64,000 nt of DNA from Collinsella sp. WCA1-178-WT-3 (M1) (GCF_009696325.1 NZ_VUME01000006.1:62001-126000), one strand, 5' to 3'. Shown: positions 22,344-31,668, counted from the first letter of the stretch. The notes: a model not told the origin generated them from the sequence alone. Numbers and translations: made by a program.

Positions 22344-24689
22344 CTACGATCGACCCCGTAAAAACTCAAGGGACACCAATGCAATGTCATCGTCCAGCGC
22401 CGAGTCGGTAAAGCGGTCAAGCTCGCCCAAGACCTTACCGCAGATGCCCGATACGCCCTCACCCGAAACAGAGAGTAGAAGGTCGCGCAGGCGTTGCTCG
22501 CCAAAGAAAGCACCCGAGCGGTCGCGTGCTTCGATCGTTCCGTCGGTATACATAAACAGCATGTCACCAGGATCGAACGTAAACACGCCCGTCTCGTACA
22601 CCATGCTCTCAAAGGCACCGATCACGCCCGATTGGCACCCAAGGAGCTCCACTTCTCCCCCGCAGGTCTCTCCTCCGCCATGCGGCGTCGACGACGGCCT
22701 AATGACCATAGTGGGAGGATGTCCCGCAGAGCAATAGGTAGCGCGGCCCGCTTTTAGATCAATCTTGGCGATAAACGCCGTCACAAACGTCTCGACCCTC
22801 GAAAAGCCCATGAGCATGCTATTGAGCGAGCGGGCCATGCGAGCGGGTCCCGCACCCTCCCAGGCATAAGCCGTCAACGCCGTCTTGACGAGCGCCGACA
22901 TCGACGCCGCCTCAATTCCTTTGCCGGAGACATCGCCCAATATCATAACGGCGCAATCGTCGGGAAGACGGACAAGCGTATAGAAGTCACCACCGACCAA
23001 CGCCGAATTCGTTGCCGACAGGTATACCGAATCGGTTGCGATGCCCGGAACGTCGCCTAACGAATTTCTCATGCCAATCTGAAGCGTCTGAGCGATATGA
23101 CGCTCTTCACGCTTTTGAGACTCGCCCTCATAGATCAGCTCAAAGTCGTGTGCCAAATGCACCATGTAGTCGTATTCAAGGTCGTCGATTGGCTCCTGGC
23201 TGCCATCACGGAGCAGCAAAACGCGCCTCGTCGGTCCCTTGGCGATATCAGCGGGCACGATTGCATCGTTGCTTCGCGTACCATCCGCCTCCGAGCTGCA
23301 GCGCCCCGCCTCGATACCGGAATCGACATAAAGTCCCTGACACGGCAGGCCGTGGGCTCTCAACCATGCGCCCATAGTCGTGGATTCGTCCACGCGCGTA
23401 AGGCGCACGTGTTTGAGGTCGTCGGCGCTCGTCCCGCCCAGCACCGATGTCTCAAATCCATCGGAAATTGCCCCCAGGCGCGCCGCCGGCGTCGTGACAG
23501 AAAAGAAGAGTGACTCCGGATCGCCCGGCAATGCCACACGACTGCCGCCTTCAAAATCGATGACATAGGTTTCGAGGCCCGCATCATACTCCACGGGGCA
23601 GAAATGGCAACTGAGCACAGCGCAGATTTCGGTCGACACCGCACGCGAGGCGGCAATAGGATCATCGAGATAGGCAAACAACTCATCGCGCAGCACGTTG
23701 AGAGAACGGCCAAGCTCTGCCGTGCGACGTGAACGTAGACTCGATGCCATGCCGACTAGTTGGATGGAGAGATAATCGCAAATGACCTCGAGCACGTTGA
23801 CATCATAGACAAGCGGCGCCTGCGGACGTTTCCAACCGACCTCCAACACACCGAGCACCTGAGTGCCATAAAACACGGGAAGACATATCTCGCTGCGGTA
23901 TGGAGGCATATCTTGCACGCGTAGCAGGTGCTTAGAACGATTGTCCAGGTCCATGAACATACCCGAGGCAATCCTATCGCCCTCGAGGTCCTGCTGAATC
24001 GACAGGCGGCAGGCACGAGACTCACGGAGCACATACGTCGGGATACCCGCACCATACGGCATAAACTCTGGCAGGTAGCTGTCATACAGCTCCTTGGAAA
24101 CACCGCGAAGCTTAAAACCGCCGCTCTCAGAAAAATAGATGGCAGCACCCGAGGCATCGAGGGTTCCTACAAGCTGGTTCAAAACGGTATCCAACAAACT
24201 AGGAAGCTCATCGGAGCCCACCGTGCTCATAATGACCGACAACGTGCCCGAGAGGCGCTTATTCGCCACTCTGAGCTCCGAAAGCGCACGCTTGAGCTGA
24301 CGGTCATGCGAATACTGCTCTTCGATACTATGGAGCGCCACGAGAACACGCGGCGCACGGCGGCCAAAGATACGAGGCGGCGTAACCGAGCCGGCACAAA
24401 CTAGGACGGGAATAAAGGAGCCGTCACTTAGCTTAAGCATCAACTCGCTCTCGGTACCATTGGTCTCAAAAGGAAGACGATGTTCTGTCGCGCGTTCAAA
24501 TGCTGACGAGTACAAGAGATCTTTAACGTCCCCGTTGATCACATCGGAACGTTCCTCGCAGATCAAGTCGAGCAAGCGATTGTTTACATGCAAAATGGTT
24601 CCGTCGAGCTCGCAGATAATGACAGCATCGCTCGTAATATCGACTAATTGGGCAACGTCAACCCACTCATTGCGCTCAAGCGTTTCCAT
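22344..24689 (-). CDS. PAS-GAF-PP2C serine phosphatase (RsbU/SpoIIE type)
   Basis: This 781-residue protein has an N-terminal PAS (DITSDAVIICELDGTILHVN, residues 15-110), a GAF-type domain with flanking helices (about 170-330) and a C-terminal PP2C-type phosphatase (about 550-780). The metal residues are visible in ALVGGDFYTLV, MILGDVSGKGIEAA, LFMYTDGTIEARD and DDDIALVSL. The family dephosphorylates STAS antagonists to free anti-sigma factors, and the downstream gene is exactly such a partner. The sensed signal is unknown. ATG at 24689 with GTGAGG upstream. Confidence 0.85.
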   Translation of the reverse strand: METLERNEWVDVAQLVDITSDAVIICELDGTILHVNNRLLDLICEERSDVINGDVKDLLYSSAFERATEHRLPFETNGTESELMLKLSDGSFIPVLVCAGSVTPPRIFGRRAPRVLVALHSIEEQYSHDRQLKRALSELRVANKRLSGTLSVIMSTVGSDELPSLLDTVLNQLVGTLDASGAAIYFSESGGFKLRGVSKELYDSYLPEFMPYGAGIPTYVLRESRACRLSIQQDLEGDRIASGMFMDLDNRSKHLLRVQDMPPYRSEICLPVFYGTQVLGVLEVGWKRPQAPLVYDVNVLEVICDYLSIQLVGMASSLRSRRTAELGRSLNVLRDELFAYLDDPIAASRAVSTEICAVLSCHFCPVEYDAGLETYVIDFEGGSRVALPGDPESLFFSVTTPAARLGAISDGFETSVLGGTSADDLKHVRLTRVDESTTMGAWLRAHGLPCQGLYVDSGIEAGRCSSEADGTRSNDAIVPADIAKGPTRRVLLLRDGSQEPIDDLEYDYMVHLAHDFELIYEGESQKREERHIAQTLQIGMRNSLGDVPGIATDSVYLSATNSALVGGDFYTLVRLPDDCAVMILGDVSGKGIEAASMSALVKTALTAYAWEGAGPARMARSLNSMLMGFSRVETFVTAFIAKIDLKAGRATYCSAGHPPTMVIRPSSTPHGGGETCGGEVELLGCQSGVIGAFESMVYETGVFTFDPGDMLFMYTDGTIEARDRSGAFFGEQRLRDLLLSVSGEGVSGICGKVLGELDRFTDSALDDDIALVSLEFLRGRS

Positions 24690-24714
24690 CGTGAACCTCA
24701 CCGTCTATCGGTAA

Positions 24715-24737
24715 CAAAAAAGCCTCCGAAGAGGCTT
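24715..24737 (-). terminator. Terminator after tRNA-Leu
   Basis: AAGCCTC/GAGGCTT stem (24720-24726, 24731-24737) with a CGAA loop and TTTTT tail on the minus strand. It separates tRNA-Leu from the phosphatase gene. Confidence 0.8.
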
Positions 24738-24748
24738 CTCAAATGCGA

Positions 24749-24838
24749 TGGTGTCGGAGGCGGGACTTGAACCCGCATGACCAAAAAGCGGTCACTAGCA
24801 CCTCAAGCTAGCGCGTCTGCCAATTCCGCCACTCCGAC
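24749..24838 (-). tRNA. tRNA-Leu(GAG)
   Basis: Class II tRNA of 90 nt with long variable arm (TGACCGC-TTTTT-GGTCA). Acceptor GTCGGAG/CTCCGAC, anticodon stem CTAGC/GCTAG with loop TTGAGGT (anticodon GAG), T arm GGGTTCAAGTCCC, CCA encoded. Confidence 0.95.
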
Positions 24839-24895
24839 ATGCTATATTGTTGATTCGCGGTTCGTTTTGTTGGACCCGCGCTTTCAACGAGGAAG

Positions 24896-24944
24896 ATAAT
24901 AACCTATGATTCGAGAACTGTGCAAGCACTTTTTTCAAAAAAGT
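24896..24944 (-). promoter_or_regulatory. tRNA-Leu promoter
   Basis: Minus strand TTGCAC (24920-24925), then TTATTA/TATTAT 17-18 bp on (24896-24902), with the palindrome ACTTTTTTCAAAAAAGT (24928-24944) upstream. Third example of the stable-RNA promoter pattern in this window. Confidence 0.6.
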
Positions 24945-25137
24945 TTACGAATTTGAAAATGCGCAGGTAGACTGACCTGTTCGGGCAGGAATGAGGTTGC
25001 CTTCCAACGCGTCCTCGGGCATGCGCCATTATTTTGATCTGCGCTTCGCGCTACAAAATAATGCCGCCCCCTGCGGAATGCGTTGGAAGGCAACCTCATT
25101 CCTGCCCTAGGGGCACATGCTTCATGCACAGTTCTCA
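24913..25137. repeat. 225-bp nested inverted repeat overlapping the tRNA-Leu promoter
   Basis: A core of perfect 28-bp arms (24983-25010 and 25080-25107). Outside it, GAGAACTGTGCA (24913-24924) pairs with TGCACAGTTCTC (25126-25137). Inside are CATTATTTTG/CAAAATAATG (25027-25036, 25054-25063) and a GCGC-TTC-GCGC tip. The outermost arm duplicates, in inverse orientation, the -35 region of the tRNA-Leu promoter. No ORF is present. Confidence 0.65.
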
Positions 25138-25168
25138 AACATGTTCTGGGGGCTGATATAAATTTGGT

Positions 25169-25223
25169 GGCTCGGCTTTGCCGAGCCCTTATATAAGGAG
25201 GCCGGAGCTAAAGCTCCGGCCTC
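25169..25223. terminator. Two tandem hairpins downstream of opp operon
   Basis: GGCTCGGC-TTT-GCCGAGCC (25169-25187) and a 12-bp GAGGCCGGAGCT palindrome with 2-nt loop (25198-25223). They lie between the opp operon end and the tRNA-Leu region, and probably stop leftward transcription. Confidence 0.5.
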
Positions 25224-25290
25224 GCTATCTTTCCCATTAGATTAAGTGAGCGATCAGGGAACCGCATTCCACCTGCCGAGTTGCCGCAGA

Positions 25291-25411
25291 GCCTGCCCTG
25301 GTGTTGCTTTTCAGAACATTCCGCAGGACGGAGGAAGCCCCGCAGCGCGTAGCGCGCAGCGGGGCTTCCGACATGTCCGAGGACGTTCTGAAAAGCAACA
25401 CCAGGGCAGGC
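25291..25411. repeat. 121-bp nested inverted repeat after oppF
   Basis: Perfect 27-bp outer arms (25291-25317 and 25385-25411) and perfect 11-bp inner arms GGAAGCCCCGC (25333-25343, 25359-25369) with a GCGCGT..GCGCGC tip. It starts 19 nt after the oppF stop on the minus strand, so it forms the 3' end of the opp mRNA. Confidence 0.65.
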
Positions 25412-25429
25412 CCGAACGATAACAACCGA

Positions 25430-26458
25430 CTACAGGTCGATGTGCGATTCCTTGATCGGGAACGGCTCGGCGAAGTGGCAGGCGCAGCAGTGGCCCGGAG
25501 CAACTTCCCTAAACTCGGGAAGCTTCTCGGAGCAGATGCCCTGCGCGATCGGGCAGCGCGTGTGGAAACGGCAGCCAGTCGGCGGATCCAGCGGTGACGG
25601 CGGATCGCCGGCGAGGATGATGCGCTTACGGGACTTTTGGATATCCGGATCGGGAACCGGCACGGCAGACAGCAGCGACTGCGTATACGGGTGGTGAGGC
25701 TCGCTATAGAGCGTCTTCCAGTCAGAAACCTCGACCACCTTACCCAGATACATAACGGCAACGCGATCGGAGATGTGCTGAACGACGGACAGGTCGTGGG
25801 CGATAAACAGATACGCCGTACCAAACTTGTCCTGCAGTTCCTTAAGCAGGTTCAGAACCTGGGCCTGAATGGACACATCCAGAGCGGATACCGGCTCGTC
25901 ACAGATAATCAGCTTGGGCTTCAGCGCAAAAGCGCGGGCAATGCCGACACGCTGACGCTGGCCACCCGAGAACTCATGAGGATAGCGGTTGATGTGCTCG
26001 GGGTTCAGTCCGACAACGTCGAGAAGCTCGCGGACGCGCTCAATGCGCTCCTCCTTGGTTCCCACGCCGTGAATGGTCATGGGTTCGGAGACGATCTCGC
26101 CGATGGTCATGCGAGGATTCAGCGAGGCATAAGGATCCTGGAAGATAAACTGCATCTCGCGACGCATATCCTTGATCTCATGCTTGCTCATTTCGGCAAC
26201 ATCTTTACCCTGGAAGAACACCTTACCGGCGGTCGGCTTGGTCAGGCGCATGATGGTGCGACCCGTAGTGGACTTACCGCAACCAGACTCACCAACCAGA
26301 CCAAAAGTCTCACCAGGATAAATCTCAAAAGAGATGTCGTTTACAGCAGAGACGACGCGCTTGGAAAAACGCTTGGCGAACATGCCGGACTCTGCGGGGA
26401 ACTCCTTAGAGAGGTGCTCGACCTTCAGTAGCGGAGTGCGCTCGTTATTGTCTGCCAT
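25430..26458 (-). CDS. oppF: Oligopeptide ABC transporter ATP-binding protein OppF
   Basis: This 342-residue ABC ATPase has Walker [17 protein letters not shown]-loop [12 protein letters not shown], signature [15 protein letters not shown], Walker [13 protein letters not shown] and H-loop [13 protein letters not shown]. The C-terminal oligo/dipeptide domain contains the cysteine set [16 protein letters not shown], the motif that holds an Fe-S cluster in some Opp/Dpp ATPases. It energises peptide import with OppD. Its ATG overlaps no codon but directly abuts the oppD stop (TAAATG). Last gene of oppABCDF. Confidence 0.9.
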   Translation of the reverse strand: MADNNERTPLLKVEHLSKEFPAESGMFAKRFSKRVVSAVNDISFEIYPGETFGLVGESGCGKSTTGRTIMRLTKPTAGKVFFQGKDVAEMSKHEIKDMRREMQFIFQDPYASLNPRMTIGEIVSEPMTIHGVGTKEERIERVRELLDVVGLNPEHINRYPHEFSGGQRQRVGIARAFALKPKLIICDEPVSALDVSIQAQVLNLLKELQDKFGTAYLFIAHDLSVVQHISDRVAVMYLGKVVEVSDWKTLYSEPHHPYTQSLLSAVPVPDPDIQKSRKRIILAGDPPSPLDPPTGCRFHTRCPIAQGICSEKLPEFREVAPGHCCACHFAEPFPIKESHIDL

Positions 26459-27550
26459 TTACGCCTCGCCTCCCTTCTTGGAATCCTTACGCGTGCGGGA
26501 CGTCTCAGGGGCGTTCTTGAGGAACTCGGGGTCACCGGAATAATGGCACGCAGAATAGTGGCCGGACTCGGTGACAAAACGCTCGGGGCGCTGCTTGCGG
26601 CACTTATCGGTCGCATAGGGGCATCGAGGCGAGAACACGCAACCCTCGGGCAGGTTCATGAGCGAAGGCGGGTTGCCGTGAATCGGCGTAAGCGGCTTCT
26701 TCTCATCGATGGCCTGCTCCGGGATGGAGCGAATCAGGCCCCAGGTATAGGGGTGACGGCTCTCGTAGAAGATTTCCTCAGCAGTACCGAACTCGACGGG
26801 ACGGCCGGCGTACATAACCATGATCTTGTCGGCCATATCGGCGACAACACCCAGGTCATGGGTAATCATGATGATGGCGTTGCCGTTCTTCTCCTGCATT
26901 TCCTGCATAAGCTCAATAATCTGAGCCTGGATGGTAACGTCCAGGGCAGTCGTGGGCTCGTCGGCAATCAGAATATCGGGATCGCAGGCAAGGGCCATGG
27001 CAATCATGACGCGCTGACGCATACCACCAGAAAACTGGTGCGGATACTCATTGACGCGTTTCTCGGGCTCGGGAATACCAACGAGGTCCAAAAGCTCGGT
27101 GGCGCGCTTGAGCGCCTCCTGCTTGGAGTAGCCACGGTGCAGACGAAGGCCCTCACCCACCTGTTTGCCGATCTTATAGACCGGGTTCAAGGAGGTCATA
27201 GGATCCTGGAAGATCATCGCAATATCGTTGCCACGAATGTGCTGCATCTCTTCCTCGGTCATCTCGAGGATAGAACGACCGCGATAGCGAACGTCACCGC
27301 CCTCAATCTTTCCCGGAGGCATCGAGATAAGACCCATGATGGTCATGGCGGTCACGGACTTACCGGAGCCGGACTCACCGACGACACCCAGGGTCTCGCC
27401 ACGATCGAGCGTGTAGGACACACCATCGACAGCGCGAACGACGCCATCCTCGGTGTGGAAATACATCTTAAGGTCATCAACCTCGAGCAGATGCTGGCCC
27501 TCGGGAACCGGCTGGTCCTTCAGGTCCACATAGTTCTTGTTCTTCTTCAT
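26459..27550 (-). CDS. oppD: Oligopeptide ABC transporter ATP-binding protein OppD
   Basis: This 363-residue ABC ATPase has Walker [16 protein letters not shown], signature [16 protein letters not shown], Walker [13 protein letters not shown] and H-loop [14 protein letters not shown]. The C-terminal extension has [17 protein letters not shown]. It works at the inner face of the membrane with OppF, OppB and OppC. It lies between oppC (2-nt gap) and oppF (0-nt gap), so all are translated from one mRNA. Confidence 0.9.
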   Translation of the reverse strand: MKKNKNYVDLKDQPVPEGQHLLEVDDLKMYFHTEDGVVRAVDGVSYTLDRGETLGVVGESGSGKSVTAMTIMGLISMPPGKIEGGDVRYRGRSILEMTEEEMQHIRGNDIAMIFQDPMTSLNPVYKIGKQVGEGLRLHRGYSKQEALKRATELLDLVGIPEPEKRVNEYPHQFSGGMRQRVMIAMALACDPDILIADEPTTALDVTIQAQIIELMQEMQEKNGNAIIMITHDLGVVADMADKIMVMYAGRPVEFGTAEEIFYESRHPYTWGLIRSIPEQAIDEKKPLTPIHGNPPSLMNLPEGCVFSPRCPYATDKCRKQRPERFVTESGHYSACHYSGDPEFLKNAPETSRTRKDSKKGGEA

Positions 27551-27552
27551 CC

Positions 27553-28488
27553 TTATGCGTCCTTCATCTTGACGTCGAGGGCGTCGCGCAGACCGTCACC
27601 CAGCAGGGTGAAGGCGAGCACCGTCGAGAGAATTGCCAGACCGGGCATGATCATCATCCAGGGGGCAGTCAGAAGATACTGCTGGCCGTCCTGAATCATG
27701 GAGCCCCACGAAGGCGTAGGCGGAATAACGCCCATGCCGAGGAAGGACAGAGCGGACTCGGTCAGAATGGCGCCACCAATGTTCATAGTCGCGTAGACCA
27801 CGATGGAGGCAACGGAGTTCGGGAAGATGTGACGCACGACGATACGAGCATCAGATGCACCCATCGCGCGCGCAGCGTCAACATAGTCGTTTTCCTTGAC
27901 CGTCAAGATCGCGGATCGGAAGACGCGCGCAATCGAAGGCCAGCCAAGAATACCGATGGCGATAAAGACGTTCTGAAGACCACGGCCGATAACGGCGATC
28001 ATGGCGACAACGAACAGCACGTACGGGAACGCAAGGAAGATGTCCGCACAGCGCATGATGATCGTATCCCAGATGCCGCCGTAGAAACCGGCCAGAGCGC
28101 CCATGACCAGACCAATCACCGTGGAGATCGCAGTGGCCATAATGCCGACGGACAGCGAAACGCGTGCACCGTAGATAACGCGGACGAGAATGTCACGGCC
28201 AAGGGAGTCGGTGCCAAACGGGTGCTCTGCACACGGAGCCAGCAGCGACGTCTCGGCCATGGTGGTCGAATCGGAAGCCGTCGGCGAACCGAGCCAGGGC
28301 TTAGCCCACAGATCTGCGGTCAAGGCAACCACAACGACGATAATGATCCAGCAGACACCGATAACGGCGAGCTTGTTCTTACGAAGACGCTTAAAAGCGT
28401 CGCCCCACAGCGTGCGAGACTTGGCGGGAGCAGATGCGGCCATGGTGGCGGTAGCCTGCTCCTGAGACTGAGAATCAGTTTCCTGCAT
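27553..28488 (-). CDS. oppC: Oligopeptide ABC transporter permease OppC
   Basis: This 311-residue membrane protein has an N-terminal OppC leader domain and helix (KNKLAVIGVCWIIIVVVVALT), about six helices, and the EAA loop DYVDAARAMGASDARIVVRHIFPN that contacts the ATPases. The hydrophilic LLAPCAEHPFGTDSLGRDILVRVIYGAR segment is the OppC/DppC family signature. GGGAGGT precedes the ATG. It pairs with OppB, 14 nt upstream. Confidence 0.9.
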   Translation of the reverse strand: MQETDSQSQEQATATMAASAPAKSRTLWGDAFKRLRKNKLAVIGVCWIIIVVVVALTADLWAKPWLGSPTASDSTTMAETSLLAPCAEHPFGTDSLGRDILVRVIYGARVSLSVGIMATAISTVIGLVMGALAGFYGGIWDTIIMRCADIFLAFPYVLFVVAMIAVIGRGLQNVFIAIGILGWPSIARVFRSAILTVKENDYVDAARAMGASDARIVVRHIFPNSVASIVVYATMNIGGAILTESALSFLGMGVIPPTPSWGSMIQDGQQYLLTAPWMMIMPGLAILSTVLAFTLLGDGLRDALDVKMKDA

Positions 28489-28502
28489 GAGACGTACCTC
28501 CC

Positions 28503-29540
28503 TTAGGCATTATCCGACGGACCGCCAAGGCGGATGCGCGGGTCGAGGAATGCATAGCTAATGTCGACGAGCAGGTTGATCACCATGACGACGACGACGA
28601 TGAGCGTAACGCCGCCCATAACGATGGGCCAGTCACGCATGCTAATGGCGCGATAGACCTCATAGCCGATACCGGGCCAGTTAAAAACCGTCTCGGTCAG
28701 GATGGCGCCCGAAAGCATGGCACCAAAGTCGACACCAATATAGGTAACGACGGGGATGAGTGCATTCTTAAGCGCATGCTTGATGATGATCGCGCGATTG
28801 GAGAGACCCTTGGCCTTTGCCGTACGGATGTAATCCTGGCTCATGACGTCAAGCAGCTGCGAGCGCATAATGCGGGCGGCATAAGCGGTCGAAACCGAAG
28901 CCAGCGTAATGGTCGGAAGCACATAGTGCATCCAATCCTGATACTGAGAACTGGAACCACCGGCACCCGAGATCGGCATGGAGAATGCACCGCCCGTGGC
29001 GTCCTTGAGAATGACGCCAAAGAACAGCTGCAGCAACATACCGAGCCAGAAGGCCGGGACGGCAACGAGGATCGACGTGGTGAGCGTTACCAAAATATCC
29101 CAGAAGGAATAACGCTTTACCGCCGAAATGATACCCGCACCGATACCCATGATTGCCTCGAGTACGATGGCGCACGCGGCAAGTTTGACCGTATACGGAT
29201 ACTTCTGGGCAAAGATTTCCGTAACCGGCAGCTTGCGCTGATAGGAATTACCCAGATCGCCATGAAGCAGGCCGTTCATGTAATACAAGTAACGGTCCAC
29301 GAGCGACGTTTGAACGGGGTCACCGTTCTCGTCAAGGATCGCGTTGCCGTCCTCGTCCGATTGGACCAGGTGATAGCGGACGCGAAGCTGAAGCTCCACC
29401 TCGGGGGACAGAGCCTTGTCTCCACCGATCAGCTTGATCGGATCTCCCGGCACGATATTCTGGAGGGCGAACAGAATCAGCGTAACGCCCAAAAATACCG
29501 GGATGAACTGAAGCACACGTTTAACGATGTACTTACCCAT
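28503..29540 (-). CDS. oppB: Oligopeptide ABC transporter permease OppB
   Basis: This 345-residue permease begins MGKYIVKRVLQFIPVFLGVT, the OppB/DppB N-terminus, with the PGDP motif and about six helices. The EAA loop is DYIRTAKAKGLSNRAIIIKHALKNA. An insertion around residues 62-75 (QSDEDGNAILDENGDP) lengthens the first external loop; this loop is acidic and not conserved. It is preceded by a hairpin that separates it from oppA. Confidence 0.9.
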   Translation of the reverse strand: MGKYIVKRVLQFIPVFLGVTLILFALQNIVPGDPIKLIGGDKALSPEVELQLRVRYHLVQSDEDGNAILDENGDPVQTSLVDRYLYYMNGLLHGDLGNSYQRKLPVTEIFAQKYPYTVKLAACAIVLEAIMGIGAGIISAVKRYSFWDILVTLTTSILVAVPAFWLGMLLQLFFGVILKDATGGAFSMPISGAGGSSSQYQDWMHYVLPTITLASVSTAYAARIMRSQLLDVMSQDYIRTAKAKGLSNRAIIIKHALKNALIPVVTYIGVDFGAMLSGAILTETVFNWPGIGYEVYRAISMRDWPIVMGGVTLIVVVVMVINLLVDISYAFLDPRIRLGGPSDNA

Positions 29541-29570
29541 ACCACTCCCCTATCTAGGGATTAACTTAAA

Positions 29571-29600
29571 TGGGATGCCGATCGCCAGACCGGCATCCCA
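29571..29600 (-). terminator. Attenuating hairpin between oppA and oppB
   Basis: A perfect 10-bp stem TGGGATGCCG (29571-29580, 29591-29600) with 10-nt loop. There is only a short T-rich tail on the minus strand, so partial termination is likely, giving more binding protein than permease. Confidence 0.6.
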
Positions 29601-29697
29601 AAATTACCGTCAGCCAGTTTACCCCAGGTTAGGGAGAACTGTATGTTTCCCATGAGGTCTACGTAAATACTTGACCCTCACGGAAGTTGCAAAACTC

Positions 29698-31374
29698 TTA
29701 GGCGAGCTCAGCGGTACCCAGATCGGCGTGCTTCTGCGGATCGACATAGAGGTACTTGATACGATCGGAGCCGGCGATGGTGTGCGTGTAGAACATCAGC
29801 GGGATGACCGGGCAGTCAGCAGCGACCATTGCGTCGGCCTCCTGCATCTTAGCGACGCGCTCTTCGTCGTCAATCGTGGTACGGGCCTCGTCGACCTTGG
29901 CGTCGAACTCGGGGTTGTTGTAACCAGAACGGTTGTCGCCACCGAGGGAGTCGGAGTGGAACAGCGGATACAGGAAGTTGTCCATGATCGGGTAGTCGGC
30001 AATCCAGCCCAAACGACCGAACTGATAGTTGAGGTTCTGGTATTGCTCGAGCAGGGCAGACCACTCGGGGGTATCGGAGACGGCGGTAATGCCAACCTTG
30101 GCAAGGTCACCGATAATGGACTCCATGATCTCCTTGTGGCCACCGTCCTGGTTGTAGGACAGAGTCACGTTAATGCCACGATCACCGTTGGCGTCAGCGG
30201 GAGCAACCTTGTCGAGGTACTCGTTAGCCTTGTCGACGTCGTAGGCGCAGAACTCCCATGCGCCCTCCTTGTAGCCATCGATGCCCGGAGGAACAATGCC
30301 GTCAGCGGGGGTGCGGGTACCCTTGAAGATGGTCTTGCAGATGGCCTCACGGTTGATGGCCAGGGAGATACCCTTACGCAGATCGGCGTTGTTGAACGGC
30401 TCGGCCGTGGTGTTGCAGGTCAGGTAGTAGGTGGAAGGCTCGGCACCGAGCAGCATGCGCTCGCCGTCGCCCATGGTGTAGCCGTCCTTGGACTCGCCGC
30501 GATCCTTCTTGGCGGCGTCGATCTGAGCAACGGGAACGTCGCAGATGTCAAGGTTACCGGCCTGGAACTCCTTGTAAGCGGTCTCCACGTCCTTGATGAC
30601 CTGGAAGTGGATGCCATCGATTTTGGCCTTGTCGCCATAGTAATCGTCGAACTTCTTGAGGTTGATCTCCTGACCATCCTCCCACTTGCCGTCCATCATG
30701 AACGGGCCGTTACCGATCGGGGCAAGGTAGAAGCTCTTGACATCGGACTCGGCGCACTCGGGAACCGGGGACAGAGCCGGATGAGAGGCGACGAAGGGGA
30801 AGTCGGCGTAAGCGGAAGTCAGCTTGACGACGAGGGTCTCATCGTCAGGGCAGGTAACACCGCTGAGCTCAGTAGTGTTACCGGCAAGCAGATCGTCATA
30901 GCCCTCGACCATGGAAAGGTGATAGGAGACCTCGGAAGGACCATACTCTTTAGCGACAGCGGACTTGGTGCTGACCAGACGCTCCCAACCGAGCTTGAAG
31001 GACTTGGAGGTAACGTCATCACCGTTGTGGAACTTGGCCTTCTTGATCTTGAAGGTAAACTCGGTGGCGTCGTCGTTGGCCTCGAAGGACTCGCAAGCCA
31101 GCGGAACGATCTCGCCCTTCTCGGCGTCATAAGAGGTCAGAGCGTCAAAGAGCTGGTACTCGACCTGAGTGCCCTGGTCCTCCTGGACATTGTAGGGGTC
31201 GATGCAGACCGGGTTATTGATGTAGAAGTTCAGCGTCGAACCGGACTCAGAACCGGAAGCGTCGCCGCCCTTCTTGCCGCATGCGGCAAGAAAAGCCATG
31301 GAGCTCGCAGCAAGGGTACCGCCGACAAAGGCGCGACGACCCATAACGGGCTGGTGGAACATAGAATCAGCCAT
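29698..31374 (-). CDS. oppA: Oligopeptide-binding lipoprotein OppA
   Basis: This 558-residue family 5 solute-binding protein has a signal with twin Arg and lipobox (GRRAFVGGTLAASSMAFLAACGKK), which anchors it outside the membrane; RRxF makes Tat export possible. The family 5 pattern AKFHNGDDVTSKSFKLGWERL is near residue 125. It binds peptides and delivers them to OppB/C. It is the first gene of the operon, transcribed leftward from a promoter in 31,380-31,610. Confidence 0.88.
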   Translation of the reverse strand: MADSMFHQPVMGRRAFVGGTLAASSMAFLAACGKKGGDASGSESGSTLNFYINNPVCIDPYNVQEDQGTQVEYQLFDALTSYDAEKGEIVPLACESFEANDDATEFTFKIKKAKFHNGDDVTSKSFKLGWERLVSTKSAVAKEYGPSEVSYHLSMVEGYDDLLAGNTTELSGVTCPDDETLVVKLTSAYADFPFVASHPALSPVPECAESDVKSFYLAPIGNGPFMMDGKWEDGQEINLKKFDDYYGDKAKIDGIHFQVIKDVETAYKEFQAGNLDICDVPVAQIDAAKKDRGESKDGYTMGDGERMLLGAEPSTYYLTCNTTAEPFNNADLRKGISLAINREAICKTIFKGTRTPADGIVPPGIDGYKEGAWEFCAYDVDKANEYLDKVAPADANGDRGINVTLSYNQDGGHKEIMESIIGDLAKVGITAVSDTPEWSALLEQYQNLNYQFGRLGWIADYPIMDNFLYPLFHSDSLGGDNRSGYNNPEFDAKVDEARTTIDDEERVAKMQEADAMVAADCPVIPLMFYTHTIAGSDRIKYLYVDPQKHADLGTAELA

Positions 31375-31611
31375 GCCATCCTCCTTATGAGATAGGACAA
31401 AGAAATGTTCAGTCGGACATATGTCGAGACAATCCGATCCGAACTATCGAAACGCCGCCCGTTGCTATGGCTGGTTATGCACAACAGGCCAACGTTTTCA
31501 ATACAGTAGCGCATTTTATGCACGGTTTGGGGCTAATTCCGGTTAACGGTCGAGAATTTCTTTAGTTGGGCGCAGTATGTGGTGATATTCTGACTCTGTT
31601 ACAAATATGTA
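31375..31611. other. Upstream region of oppA
   Basis: About 240 nt holding the oppA leader and promoter. A short palindrome TCGGACATATGTCGA (31416-31430 region) and TTGAAA with a TGCATAAC -10-like box on the minus strand are visible, but no single promoter assignment is convincing. No gene. Confidence 0.35.
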
Positions 31612-31645
31612 AACAAAAAGGGTCCCGCACTTGCGGAACCCTTTT
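31612..31645. terminator. Terminator after secG
   Basis: GGGTCCCGCA/TGCGGAACCC stem (31620-31641, one mismatch), TTTTTG on the minus strand and CTTTTC on the plus strand. It closes the glycolysis-secG unit 24 nt after the secG stop. Confidence 0.75.
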
Positions 31646-31668
31646 CAATTATTTTATGCGGCTCGTGC

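Noticed and set aside
29671-31395. A 574-codon plus-strand frame opposite oppA
   Set aside because: The minus strand encodes a clear lipoprotein binding protein with signal peptide and family 5 motif.
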